Assembly: GCF_014649915.1 (NCBI RefSeq)
Contig: NZ_BMTY01000001.1
Location: 278,644 to 342,643 of the forward strand
Length of the DNA stretch: 64,000 nucleotides
Source: Streptomyces toxytricini
Lineage (GTDB): Bacteria; Actinomycetota; Actinomycetes; Streptomycetales; Streptomycetaceae
Reading direction: 5' to 3'
Shown here one piece after another: positions 35,848 to 46,506 of the stretch. Within the stretch, counting starts at the first letter, position 1; each line of letters begins with the position of its first letter. The position numbers and the translations under genes are program-made. Below the pieces are notes generated by a model, which saw only the letters and a program-made list of their open reading frames with translations, was not told the DNA's origin and searched no databases.

Positions 35848-36243
35848 GGGGCCGGGGCCGGAAGGTACGGCTGTGCCCCTAACGTGTCTCGTCCCTCCTC
35901 CCGTTCCTCGGGGGCTTCCCGGCAGTCTCTGTCTTTCCGGGGCGGGACGGCCTGCCAAGGGTGGCCGTAGGCCATCGCGAAGCGACGCGACGACGAAGGA
36001 GGAGCGCCCTTGACAGGCCGGCCCGCCCCGGAAGGACACTGGACTGGCGGGAAGCCCCCGCCGCCCTTCACCCCCGCCCGGCGGAACCACCGCTCCTCCC
36101 CACCGCCGTGATCGCGCCGACGCCCACGCCCAGGGCCCCGCAACCGTCTCCCGAGTGCGCCCGATCGCTGCCTCCGGGCTGCCGGTTCAATCCGGCCAAG
36201 CCGCATCCGACCGCACTTGTGCGTCTGCAAGGATGCGACGGCA
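35848..36243. other. Intergenic region before the LacI regulator
   Basis: About 395 bases without a supportable gene. It holds a TTGACA at 36011-36016 with no clear -10 partner, and AAGGA about 10 bases before ATG 36244 as the ribosome site for the regulator. On the minus strand a Met-initiated frame begins near 35974 but shows no recognisable family and no clear ribosome site. No terminator-like perfect hairpin noted. Confidence 0.4.
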
Positions 36244-37359
36244 ATGTCACAGTCACAGTCATCGAAGCCGCCCGCGGCACCCCCGGCACCCCCGGCACCC
36301 CCGGCACCCACGCCGCCGACGCCGCCCGCGTTACCCGCGCCGAGGCTGCCCGCGTCGCCCGCCCCCGCCATACCCACCAGTGCCGATGTGGCCCGGCTCG
36401 CCGGGGTGTCGCGGGCCACCGTGTCGTACGTGTTGAACAACGCCGCCTCCGTGCGGATCAGCGAGCCGACCCGGCTCAGGGTGCGGCAGGCCGCCGAGGA
36501 GCTCGGCTACGTTCCGCACGCCGCCGCGCGCAGTCTGCGGGCCGGGCACACCCGGATCGTGCTGCTCGCCGGGTGGCACGTTCCCGTCGGGCCGCCGTAC
36601 GGCTCGTTCCTCGGCGAGCTCCAGGCCGCCCTGCACCGTATGGACTACACCGTCGTCCAGTACGGCAGTCCCGGCCTCGGCGGCGACGAGGCGGCCCGCG
36701 CCTGGGCCGAGCTGCGGCCCGTCGCGGTGATTTCCGTCGGCGGGGTCGTCCTTTCGGCGCACAACGTCGCGACGCTGAAGCGGGCCGGGGCGCGGGCGGT
36801 CGTCACCGTCGGGCCGACCCGGGTGCCCGGGGCGCACGCCCTCGTCCTCGACCAGGCCGAGGTCGGTGCGCGGGCCGCGGCGCACCTGCTGGAGCGGGGG
36901 CGGCGCCGTATCGGGGTGGTCGTCCCCGCGGAGGGTGGGCTGGAGCCGTTCTCCGGGCCGCGTCTGGAAGGCGCCCGCCGTGCCGTGTGCGCCGCCGGCG
37001 CAGCCGGGGTCGTGGCGCTGCCGATGGCCTGTACGGAGGAGTCGGCGGCGGCGCTCGCCGCCGGGTGGCGGTCCGGCGGGCTCGACGCGGTGTTCGCGTA
37101 CAACGACGAGTACGCACTGCTGCTGATGGCCGCACTCCACGACGCGGGGCTGCGCGTGCCCGCGGACGTCGCGGTGATCGGCGCCGACGACCTGCTCCTC
37201 GGCCGGCTCCTGCGGCCCCGGCTGAGCACGGTGCGGTTCGGGATGCCCACCGGGGAGCGGCTCGCCGAACTCGTGGACCAGGCCGTGCGCGAGCCCGCCG
37301 GGGCCACCGAGCGGCACGGGCCCGCGGCGGCCGAGGCCGTCCGCCGGGAGTCCACCTGA
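36244..37359 (+). CDS. LacI-family transcriptional regulator
   Basis: The 371-residue protein has an unusual Pro/Ala-rich leader of about 40 residues (APPAPPAPPAPTPP), then a LacI headpiece from about residue 45: IPTSADVARLAGVSRATVSY and VLNNAASVRISEPTRLRV, followed by a periplasmic-binding-type effector domain with EFAYNDEYA and VAVIGADDLLLG. Its ligand is probably a sugar or aromatic acid and cannot be named. The next gene downstream is a thiolase 160 bases away on the same strand. The leader is encoded by a 9-base tandem repeat that could vary in copy number. Confidence 0.9.
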   Translation: MSQSQSSKPPAAPPAPPAPPAPTPPTPPALPAPRLPASPAPAIPTSADVARLAGVSRATVSYVLNNAASVRISEPTRLRVRQAAEELGYVPHAAARSLRAGHTRIVLLAGWHVPVGPPYGSFLGELQAALHRMDYTVVQYGSPGLGGDEAARAWAELRPVAVISVGGVVLSAHNVATLKRAGARAVVTVGPTRVPGAHALVLDQAEVGARAAAHLLERGRRRIGVVVPAEGGLEPFSGPRLEGARRAVCAAGAAGVVALPMACTEESAAALAAGWRSGGLDAVFAYNDEYALLLMAALHDAGLRVPADVAVIGADDLLLGRLLRPRLSTVRFGMPTGERLAELVDQAVREPAGATERHGPAAAEAVRREST

Positions 37360-37392
37360 CCCGTGGCCCGTCCGGTGCGGTCCGGGAGGCCG

Positions 37393-37422
37393 TTGACAGG
37401 CGGTGACCGGCGGACGGAGACT
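37393..37422 (+). promoter_or_regulatory. Candidate thiolase promoter (TTGACA, 18 bases, GAGACT)
   Basis: A perfect -35 hexamer TTGACA (37393-37398) is followed 18 bases later by GAGACT (37417-37422), a poor -10. Position is right for the thiolase gene at 37519, leaving a leader of about 90 bases. Confidence 0.3.
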
Positions 37423-37518
37423 GCGGGCGCGCCCCACCGGGCGCGCCCGGCGTCGTACGGGTGCCGACGGCGGCACCCTGGCGGCGCCGCCCGTACGGAT
37501 CCGCCCAGGAGAGACGCC

Positions 37519-38718
37519 ATGAGCATCCGCACCGTCCGCGACGTGTACGTCGTCGACGCCGTCCGCACCCCCGTCGGCAAGTTCGGCGGCGCCTTCGCGG
37601 GGGTCCGGCCGGACGACCTCGCCGCGCACGTCGTGCGCGCGCTGGTGGACCGGACGCCCGGACTCGACCCGTCCCGGATCGACGACGTCGTCTTCGGCGA
37701 CGCGAACGGCGCCGGCGAGGACAACCGCGACGTGGCGCGCATGGCCGTGCTCCTCGCGGGCCTGCCCGTCACGGTGCCCGGTGTCACGGTGAACCGGCTG
37801 TGCGGCTCCGGGCTCGAAGCGGTCGTCCAGGCGGCGCGCTCCATCGCGCTCGGCGACTCCTCCGTGGCCATCGCGGGCGGTGTCGAGTCGATGACGCGGG
37901 CCCCCTGGGTGGTGCAGAAGCCGGAACGGGCCTACCCGGCGACGCACCAGCAGATGTGGTCGACGGCGCTCGGCTGGCGGATGACGAACCCGCGGATGCC
38001 GCAGGAGTGGACGGTGTCCCTCGGCGAGGGCGCGGAGCTCGTCGCGGAGAAGCACGGCATCACGCGGGAAGAGCAGGACGCGTACGCGCTGGAGAGCCAC
38101 CGCAAGGCGGCGGCCGCCTGGCAGGCCGGGCTGTACGCCGACGAGGTCGTGCCGTTCCCCGGCGTGGAGCTGGAGCGCGACGAGTCCGTCCGCGAGGGCT
38201 CCACGATGGAGGCGCTGGCGAAGCTGAAGCCGGTCTTCCGTACGGACGGGACCGGGACGGTCACTGCCGGGAACGCCTCACCGCTGAACGACGGCGCCGC
38301 CGCGCTGCTGCTGACCGATGAGGCGGGGCTGCGGGCCACCGGGCGGGAGCCGCTCGCCCGGATCAGCGCCTCCGCGGTCACCGGCATCGAGCCGCAGCTG
38401 TTCGGGCTCGGCCCGGTCGAGGCGGTGCAGCGGGCACTGGAGAAGGCCGGTACGGGCTTTGCCGACCTGGCCGTCATGGAGCTGAACGAGGCGTTCGCGG
38501 CCCAGGCGCTCGGCTGCCTGGCGTCCTGGCCCGAGCTGGACCCGGTGGTCGTCAACCCGCGCGGCGGGGCCATCGCGATCGGGCACCCGCTCGGTGCGTC
38601 CGGGGCCCGGCTGGCGGGCGCGGTCGCCCACCAGCTCGCCGCGGCGGGGTCGGGCAAGGGCGTGGCGTCGCTGTGCATCGGCGTCGGGCAGGGCATCGCG
38701 CTCGTCCTGGAGCGCTGA
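37519..38718 (+). CDS. Acetyl-CoA acyltransferase, PcaF-like (3-oxoadipyl-CoA thiolase type)
   Basis: The 399-residue thiolase opens RDVYVVDAVRTPVGKFGGAF and has the acyl-Cys in VNRLCGSGLEAV near residue 98, the GHPLGASGAR His near 356, and the second Cys in SLCIGVGQG near 388. The GEDNRDVARMAVLLAGLP stretch resembles PcaF thiolases of the beta-ketoadipate pathway more than fatty-acid thiolases. AGGAGAG precedes ATG 37519. The aldehyde dehydrogenase that follows suits aromatic catabolism, but no other pca gene is present. Confidence 0.85.
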   Translation: MSIRTVRDVYVVDAVRTPVGKFGGAFAGVRPDDLAAHVVRALVDRTPGLDPSRIDDVVFGDANGAGEDNRDVARMAVLLAGLPVTVPGVTVNRLCGSGLEAVVQAARSIALGDSSVAIAGGVESMTRAPWVVQKPERAYPATHQQMWSTALGWRMTNPRMPQEWTVSLGEGAELVAEKHGITREEQDAYALESHRKAAAAWQAGLYADEVVPFPGVELERDESVREGSTMEALAKLKPVFRTDGTGTVTAGNASPLNDGAAALLLTDEAGLRATGREPLARISASAVTGIEPQLFGLGPVEAVQRALEKAGTGFADLAVMELNEAFAAQALGCLASWPELDPVVVNPRGGAIAIGHPLGASGARLAGAVAHQLAAAGSGKGVASLCIGVGQGIALVLER

Positions 38719-38906
38719 GCCGGAGCGCTGAGCCGGGGCGCCGGGCCGGAACGCCCGACCCGGGGGCGTCTGCCCGGGGCGATCGTTTCCGGTCAGGGAG
38801 GGTCCTGAACTGCCCGAGAACCCGACAGAACCGGGCCCTCCCATCTGGCACGATGGCGCGTGCCGCCGCCCCCCGCTCCGCCGAACCCCCTTCGGAGGCC
38901 CGCGCC

Positions 38907-40346
38907 ATGCCGCTCCTCGACCCGACCTCGTGGCAGGACGGACCGACCCTCACCGGCGGTACCGCGCCGGTCGTCGAGCCCGCCACCGGCCACACCCTGG
39001 CCACCGTCCGCCTGGCCGCCCCCGCCGACGTCGCCGAGGCAGCCGCACGCGCCCGGGCCGCCCAGCAGGAGTGGGCGCGGGCCACACACGTGGAGCGCGC
39101 CGCCGTGCTGCGCCGGGCCGGGGAGCTGTTCGCCGCCCACGCCGACGAGCTGCGCGAGTGGCTGGTGCGGGAGTCCGGCTCCATACCCGGCAAGGCCGAC
39201 TTCGAGCTGCACGTCGCCGCCCAGGAGTGCCACGAGGCCGCCGCGCTGGCTTCGCGACCCGCCGGGCAGGTGTTGCCGAGCGAGGCGCCCCGGCTGTCCT
39301 TCACCCGCCGCGTCCCGGCCGGTGTGGTGGGCGTGGTCGCACCGTTCAACGCGCCGCTGATCCTGTCGATCCGCTCGGTGGCCCCGGCGCTCGCGCTGGG
39401 CAACGCCGTCCTGCTCAAGCCGGACCTGCGCACCGCCGTGTGCGGCGGGCTCGCCCTGGCCGCGGTGTTCGCGGCGGCCGGACTGCCCGCGGGCCTGCTC
39501 CAGGTGCTGCCCGGCGGCGCCGACACCGGGGCGGCGGTCGTCGCGGACCCGCTGGTGCGCGTCGTGTCGTTCACCGGGTCGACCGCCTCCGGGCGGGCCG
39601 TCGGAGAGCTGGGCGGGCGCCACCTGAAGCGGATGCACCTGGAGCTCGGCGGCAACTCGGCGCTCGTCGTGCTGCGCGACGCCGACGTCGAAGCCGCCGT
39701 CGCGCAGGCCTCCTGGGGCTCCTTCTTCCACCAGGGCCAGATCTGCATGACCGCCGGCCGGCACCTCGTCCACGCCTCGCTGTACGACGAGTACGTGGAG
39801 CGGCTCGCCGCCAAGGCCGAGGCGCTGGCGGTGGGGGACCCGTACCGGGAGCAGGTCCACTTGGGGCCGCTCATCGACCGCACGCAGCTCGACCGGGTCC
39901 ACGGGCTGGTCGAGGCCAGCACGGGGCAGGGCGCCAAGCTCGTCGCCGGGGGCACGCACCGGGACCTGTTCTACCGGCCGACCGTGCTCGCCGGGGTCGA
40001 GGACGACACCCCCGCGTACGCGGAGGAGGTGTTCGGGCCCGTCGCGCCGGTGCGGTCGTTCACCACCGAGGACGAGGCCGTCGCGCTGGCCTCGCAGGGC
40101 CCGTACGGGTTGTCCCTCGGCATAGTCACCCGGGACGCGGCGCGCGGGCTGGAGCTCGCGGGGCGGATTCCGACCGGCATCGCGCACGTCAACGACCAGA
40201 CCGTCAACGACGAGGCGGTCGCACCGTTCGGCGGGGTCGGCGCCTCCGGCACCGGCGTCCGCTTCGGCGGCGAGGCCAACCTGGACGCCTTCACGGAGCT
40301 GCGCTGGACCACGCTGCGGTCCACTCCGGCCGGTCACCCGTTCTAG
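38907..40346 (+). CDS. Aldehyde dehydrogenase, benzaldehyde dehydrogenase (XylC-like) group
   Basis: The 479-residue protein is a full ALDH: VVAPFNAPLILSIRSVAPAL, nucleotide-binding SFTGSTASGRAVGE, catalytic Glu in HLELGGNSALVVL, catalytic Cys in HQGQICMTAGR, then EEVFGPVAPV and GGVGASGTGVRFGG. The QICM and SFFHQGQ patterns are those of benzaldehyde and vanillin dehydrogenases. GGAGG 8 bases before ATG 38907 supports the start. It is 188 bases after the thiolase and 88 bases before thioredoxin. Confidence 0.85.
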   Translation: MPLLDPTSWQDGPTLTGGTAPVVEPATGHTLATVRLAAPADVAEAAARARAAQQEWARATHVERAAVLRRAGELFAAHADELREWLVRESGSIPGKADFELHVAAQECHEAAALASRPAGQVLPSEAPRLSFTRRVPAGVVGVVAPFNAPLILSIRSVAPALALGNAVLLKPDLRTAVCGGLALAAVFAAAGLPAGLLQVLPGGADTGAAVVADPLVRVVSFTGSTASGRAVGELGGRHLKRMHLELGGNSALVVLRDADVEAAVAQASWGSFFHQGQICMTAGRHLVHASLYDEYVERLAAKAEALAVGDPYREQVHLGPLIDRTQLDRVHGLVEASTGQGAKLVAGGTHRDLFYRPTVLAGVEDDTPAYAEEVFGPVAPVRSFTTEDEAVALASQGPYGLSLGIVTRDAARGLELAGRIPTGIAHVNDQTVNDEAVAPFGGVGASGTGVRFGGEANLDAFTELRWTTLRSTPAGHPF

Positions 40347-40434
40347 CGGTTTCCGTTGCCGCGCCGGCCGTGCGGAATTCCGGGGGGTGGTCCGTCGTTC
40401 ACGGGGTACGCCCCAACCAGGAGGTTCGAAAGCC

Positions 40435-40806
40435 GTGGCCACTGTCGAGCTCACCAAGGAAAACTTCGACCGGACGGTCAGCGACAACCCGTTCGTGCTC
40501 ATCGACTTCTGGGCCGGCTGGTGCCGGCCGTGCCTGCAGTTCGCCCCGGTGTACGAGAAGGCCGCCGAGGACAACCCCGACCTCGTCTTCGGCAAGGTCG
40601 ACACCGAGGCGCAGCAGGAGCTCGCCGCGGCCTTCGGGATCACCTCCATCCCCACCCTGATGATCGTCCGGGACCAGGTGGCGGTGTTCGCCCAGCCCGG
40701 CGCCCTGCCGGAGGCCGCCCTGACCGACCTCATCACGCAGGCCCGCGCCCTCGACATGGACGAGGTCCGCGCCAAGATCGCCGCCGCTGGGGAGGAGCGT
40801 GGCTAA
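40435..40806 (+). CDS. Thioredoxin (WCRPC active site)
   Basis: The 123-residue protein is a thioredoxin with DFWAGWCRPCLQFAPV (Cys 30 and Cys 33), the cis-Pro in TSIPTLMIV, and about 15 extra C-terminal residues. Arg replaces the usual Gly in the CGPC active site. GTG 40435 follows AGGAGG by 11 bases. It is 103 bases before a disulfide oxidoreductase gene on the same strand; together they might form a reduction pair, but no thioredoxin reductase signature (CAxC) is nearby. Confidence 0.9.
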   Translation: MATVELTKENFDRTVSDNPFVLIDFWAGWCRPCLQFAPVYEKAAEDNPDLVFGKVDTEAQQELAAAFGITSIPTLMIVRDQVAVFAQPGALPEAALTDLITQARALDMDEVRAKIAAAGEERG

Positions 40807-40909
40807 GGTGGCGGGGACGCAGGGCCCGGCGGGGCCCCTGGCCCCGGGCTGACCCTCCTCGTCCCGGCCTCCTCGTCCCGCCGTGCCCCCGGATCTCCTG
40901 GAGGCGCGC

Positions 40910-42352
40910 GTGACGCAAGCGGTGGAGTACGACGTCGTGGTCCTGGGCGGCGGTCCGGCCGGTGAGAACGTCGTCGACCGGACCCGCGCCGCCGGGCTGA
41001 GCACAGCCCTGGTCGAAGCCGAACTCGTCGGCGGCGAATGCTCGTACTGGGCCTGCATCCCCAGCAAGGCGCTGCTGCGCCCGGTGCTGGCGAGGGCCGA
41101 CGCGCGGCGGGTGCCGGGCCTCGCGGGCGCCGTCGGCGGACCGTTGGACGTGCGGGCCGTCTTCGACCACCGCGACTACTGGACCGGCGGCTGGAAGGAC
41201 GGCGGCCAGCTCGACTGGCTGGCGTCCATCGGCGCGCACGTGTACCGCGGCCACGGCCGGCTCGCCGGGGAGCGCCGGGTCGCCGTCGAGGGGCCCGAGG
41301 GCGAGCACATCCTCCTCGCCGCCCGGCACGCGGTGGTCGTCGCCACCGGCTCGCGCGCCGTCGTGCCCCCGCTGCCCGGGATCGCGGGCGCCCGGCCGTG
41401 GACCAGCCGCGAGGCGACGTCCGCGCACCGGGTGCCGCCCCGGCTGCTCGTCGTGGGCGGCTCCGTCGTCGCGGCCGAGATGGCCACCGCCTGGCAGGCA
41501 CTGGGCTCGCAGGTCACGGTGCTGGCGCGGGGCGAGCGGTTGCTGCCGCGCATGGAGCCCTTCGCGGGCGAGCTGGTCGCCGAGGCGCTGCGGGAGGCCG
41601 GTGCCGTGGTCCGTACCGGGGTGTCCGTCGAAGCGGTCGTGCGGGAGGACGCGGACGGGCCCGTACGGGTGGTGCTGGAGGGCGGCGAGATCCTGGAGGG
41701 GGACGAGGTGCTGATGGCGACCGGGCGGGCGCCGCGGACCGAGGACATCGGGCTGGAGAGCGTCGGCCTGGAGCCGGGCGACTGGATCGCCGTGGACGAC
41801 GGGCTGCGCGTGCCGGGGCACGACTGGCTCTACGCGGTCGGCGACGTCAACCACCGGGCACTCCTGACCCATCAGGGCAAGTACCAGGCGAGGGTCGTGG
41901 GCGCCGCGATCGCGGCCCGCGCCGCCGGGCCGGGCGGGGACGCCGCTGCCGAGCCGTGGAGTGCGTACGCGGCGACCGCCGACACGAGGGCCCTGCCGCA
42001 GGCGGTCTTCACCGACCCGGAGGCCGCGGCGGTGGGCCTGACCCTGGAGGAGGCCGAGCGGGCCGGGCACCGGGCCCGGGCCGTGGACCACGACCTGGGG
42101 GCGGTCTCCGGCGCAGGCCTGTACGCGGACGGCTACCGCGGGCGGGCGCGCATGGTGGTCGACCTGGACCGGGAGGTGCTGCTCGGGGCGACGTTCGTCG
42201 GGCCGGGCGCGGCCGAGCTGGTGCACGCGGCGACGATCGCGGTCGCCGGGGAGGTCCCGATCGCCCGGCTGTGGCATGCCGTCCCCGCCTTCCCGACGAT
42301 CAGCGAGGTGTGGCTGCGGCTGCTGGAGGCGTACCGGGGCCCGGGCGGCTGA
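40910..42352 (+). CDS. Pyridine nucleotide-disulfide oxidoreductase (mercuric reductase/LPD fold)
   Basis: The 480-residue protein has the FAD motif VVVLGGGPAGENVVDRTRAA, the redox-active Cys 44 and Cys 49 in GGECSYWACIPSKALL, NAD(P) motif LLVVGGSVVAAEMATAW, FAD motif YAVGDVNH, and the C-terminal dimer domain with HAVPAFPTISEVW carrying the catalytic His-Glu/Ser pattern. Spacing C-x4-C is that of lipoamide dehydrogenase and mercuric reductase, with W-A in place of the usual G between. GGAGG 5 bases before GTG 40910. Its substrate is unknown; no mer genes or E2 subunit are near. Confidence 0.85.
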   Translation: MTQAVEYDVVVLGGGPAGENVVDRTRAAGLSTALVEAELVGGECSYWACIPSKALLRPVLARADARRVPGLAGAVGGPLDVRAVFDHRDYWTGGWKDGGQLDWLASIGAHVYRGHGRLAGERRVAVEGPEGEHILLAARHAVVVATGSRAVVPPLPGIAGARPWTSREATSAHRVPPRLLVVGGSVVAAEMATAWQALGSQVTVLARGERLLPRMEPFAGELVAEALREAGAVVRTGVSVEAVVREDADGPVRVVLEGGEILEGDEVLMATGRAPRTEDIGLESVGLEPGDWIAVDDGLRVPGHDWLYAVGDVNHRALLTHQGKYQARVVGAAIAARAAGPGGDAAAEPWSAYAATADTRALPQAVFTDPEAAAVGLTLEEAERAGHRARAVDHDLGAVSGAGLYADGYRGRARMVVDLDREVLLGATFVGPGAAELVHAATIAVAGEVPIARLWHAVPAFPTISEVWLRLLEAYRGPGG

Positions 42353-42420
42353 CCGGAAGCGGTACCGCCGCGCCGCGGAACCGCGGTGCGGTCCGTGGCG
42401 CGGCGGGCCCGGCCGGTCCG

Positions 42421-44236
<1,816 letters not shown>

Positions 44237-44284
44237 GAGATCGTCCCTTGTCTTCGGAAGTGCACCGTTGTTACCGACGAGTTG

Positions 44285-44313
44285 AATGTAAGAGTGCCAA
44301 TGGGGGTTGGCAA
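44285..44313 (-). promoter_or_regulatory. Promoter of the DUF6230 operon with overlapping inverted repeat
   Basis: Read on the minus strand, TTGCCA (44313-44308) is a 5/6 match to TTGACA, followed by a 17-base spacer and TACATT (44290-44285), a TANNNT -10. The exact inverted repeat TGCCAA-N6-TTGGCA (44295-44312) overlaps the -35 and half the spacer, a position where a bound protein would block RNA polymerase. The MerR regulator upstream is an obvious candidate ligand, but MerR sites usually lie between -35 and -10 with longer spacers. Confidence 0.65.
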
Positions 44314-44366
44314 GGTTGCTCGAGCGTACCTTTCCGGCCGAGTCCTACTCGTCGGTCCCGCCCCGA

Positions 44367-45191
44367 CTACCGCTCCCGCCCCAGGAGTTCCGCGACCTCG
44401 GCCTCCATCCGCACGGCCATCGCCCGGGCGAACTCCGCAGCCACGACCTCGCCCGCGACCGGGCGCAGATCCGCGGCCGCGCCGGCGATGTGATCCAGTT
44501 GACTGGCCGAAAGGCGCTCCAGGCCCTCCGGACCGATCACGTGCCGGCGGAACAGTCCGACGAACCGGTCGGCGAGCGCGGCCGCCTGCGCCTGCAGCAG
44601 ATCGGCCGCGTCCAGGATCTCCGCCAGCGGAACCCCCTGGCGCACCAGCGCGAGCGTCGCCTCCAGCAGCCGGCGGTTGCGGTGGGTGACCAGATCGCCG
44701 TCGATGCTCACGTAGCCCAGCCGGGCCGCACGCCGGGTGTCCTCCGCCGTCGCCGCCGGGCCGAACAGCTCGACGAGCTCGGCCGTGCTCATGGTGACCG
44801 GCTCCTCCTGCACCCAGTCCCGGACCATCGCCCGTTCCAGCCCCAGCAGTTGGGGCAGCCCGCCGCCGTCCTCCCAGGCCCGCAGCAGCTCCCCGATGCC
44901 GTTGACGGTGTAGCCGCGCCCCAGCAGGTCGCTGATCAGCCGCAGCCGCACCAGGTGCTCCTCCGAGTACCAGCCGATCCGGCCCTCGCGGCGCGGCGGG
45001 GGCAGCAGGCCGCGCTCCTGGTAGTAGCGCAGGTTGCGCTCCTTCACGCCGGCCGCCCGCGCCAGGTCCTCCCGGCGGTACCGCCCGCAGGCCGCCCCGC
45101 CCGTACCACCCGCACCGCTCGTACCGCCGCCGGGCACGCCGCCCCCGGTCGTGCCGTCCTCGTCCGCTTCGTCCCGCACCAGGCTGCTCAC
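44367..45191 (-). CDS. MerR-family transcriptional regulator
   Basis: The 274-residue protein has a Gly-rich leader of about 35 residues, then a MerR winged-helix domain (YRREDLARAAGVKERNLRYYQ and YSEEHLVRLRLISDLLGRGY) and a long effector/coiled-coil part ending AVRMEAEVAELLGRER. No metal-binding Cys set is visible, so it is more like a drug- or stress-type MerR regulator. It lies directly upstream of the DUF6230 operon on the same strand with 130 bases between. Confidence 0.85.
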   Translation of the reverse strand: MSSLVRDEADEDGTTGGGVPGGGTSGAGGTGGAACGRYRREDLARAAGVKERNLRYYQERGLLPPPRREGRIGWYSEEHLVRLRLISDLLGRGYTVNGIGELLRAWEDGGGLPQLLGLERAMVRDWVQEEPVTMSTAELVELFGPAATAEDTRRAARLGYVSIDGDLVTHRNRRLLEATLALVRQGVPLAEILDAADLLQAQAAALADRFVGLFRRHVIGPEGLERLSASQLDHIAGAAADLRPVAGEVVAAEFARAMAVRMEAEVAELLGRER

Positions 45192-45218
45192 GCGGCGAGT
45201 CTAGGACGTACCGGCAGG

Positions 45219-46433
45219 TCACATGGGGCGCGGACGCTTCTCCCGCTTCACCGCGCGCAGCACCACGAACCGCGGTTCGCTCGCGACGACTTCGCTGTTG
45301 CCGAAGAGGCGGCGCAGGTGCGTGTGGTAGCCGAGGTGCCGGTTGGCGACGATCCACAGCTCGCCGCCCGGGCGCAGCGCGCGCCGCGACTGCGCGAACA
45401 TCCGCAGCGCGGTCGCGTCCGTCGTCGCCTGGTGCGAGTGGAACGGCGGATTGCTGAGGACGAGGTCCACGGAGGCGGCGGGCAGCATCGCCAGCCCGTC
45501 GCCGACGAGGAACTCGGCCCGCCCGCGGCGGGATCCGCCGGGCACGTTGGCCTCGTACGTGGCGCGGGCGGAGGCGACCGCCTGGTACGACTCGTCCGCG
45601 AAGACGACCTCCGCGTCCGGGTCGGCGACGGCGACCGCCGTGCCGACGATGCCGTTGCCGCAGCCCAGGTCGACGACGCGGGCGCCGGCGGTGTTGTTCG
45701 GGATGCTCTGCAGGAAGAAGCGGGTGCCGATGTCGAGCCGGTCCGCGCAGAAGATCCCCGCGTGGTTGACGGCCGCCAGGCCGGCGCCCGAGCCGGCGTC
45801 CCCGTCCAGCGTGTACGTGACCGGCCACTGCGAGTCGTCACCCGAGGCGGTCTGCCCACCGGCCGCGAGGTCCGGCGTACAGAAGATCAGCCGGGCCTTC
45901 TTCTCCGCGAGGGAGGTGCGCGTCGGGCCGAGGATCCGCTCGAAGAGGTTCAGGGTGGAGGTGTGGATCTCCTTGACCATGCCGGCGCCGACGACGACGG
46001 TGCCCGCGTGGACGTGCGGCGCCAGGCGCAGCAGCTGGTCCTCCAGCAGCGCCAGGCTCTTCGGCACCCGTACCAGCAGGACGTCGATCCGCTCCGGCGG
46101 GGCGTCCTGCGTGGTCAGCAGCGTCACCGCGCCCTCGGGCACGCCGGCCCGCCGCAGGTTGGCCTCGGTGGCCGCCCGGGTCAGGTAGGAGTCGGTGATC
46201 TGCACCGGCCGGTGCGCGGCCAGGGCCGTCGCCAGCGCACCCCACCGGTCCCCGAAGACGGTGATCCGCCCGGCGGCGGCGGGCAGGTCCACCGGGCCGC
46301 GCTCGCCGGTGCCGGCGTGCAGGTGGCGCAGCAGGTACTCGTCGGCGGCGTCCCAGGCACGGAGCCGGTCGCGCGGGTCCTCGGGGAAGCGGGTGAGCTC
46401 GTGGGAGCCGAAAGGCGTGGTCAGGCGGTTCAT
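45219..46433 (-). CDS. RlmG/RsmC-like class I methyltransferase
   Basis: The 404-residue protein has two Rossmann-type halves: an N-terminal non-catalytic domain and a C-terminal SAM domain with VVDLGCGNGIVGTAVA near residue 245 and the N-base methyltransferase motif LVLSNPPFHSHQ near 317. This doubled layout marks the RlmG/RsmC family that methylates guanine N2 in rRNA. It is the most likely role, though the exact nucleotide is not certain in actinobacteria. It is 27 bases upstream of the MerR gene. Confidence 0.85.
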   Translation of the reverse strand: MNRLTTPFGSHELTRFPEDPRDRLRAWDAADEYLLRHLHAGTGERGPVDLPAAAGRITVFGDRWGALATALAAHRPVQITDSYLTRAATEANLRRAGVPEGAVTLLTTQDAPPERIDVLLVRVPKSLALLEDQLLRLAPHVHAGTVVVGAGMVKEIHTSTLNLFERILGPTRTSLAEKKARLIFCTPDLAAGGQTASGDDSQWPVTYTLDGDAGSGAGLAAVNHAGIFCADRLDIGTRFFLQSIPNNTAGARVVDLGCGNGIVGTAVAVADPDAEVVFADESYQAVASARATYEANVPGGSRRGRAEFLVGDGLAMLPAASVDLVLSNPPFHSHQATTDATALRMFAQSRRALRPGGELWIVANRHLGYHTHLRRLFGNSEVVASEPRFVVLRAVKREKRPRPM

Positions 46434-46506
46434 CGTGCCCCCAGGCTATCCGAGCTCGCCGCCCCGCCCCGCACCGGCGAGCCGGCCGCCCGCGGGCGGC
46501 CGCGGG

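Noticed and set aside
35643..35850. 62-bp repeats considered as a CRISPR array
   Set aside because: Direct tandem units with no unique spacers, imperfect copies, and no cas genes in view.
40421..40432. GGTTCGAA string considered as a tRNA T-loop
   Set aside because: No matching acceptor, anticodon or D arms around it; it is the leader of the thioredoxin gene, containing its ribosome site.
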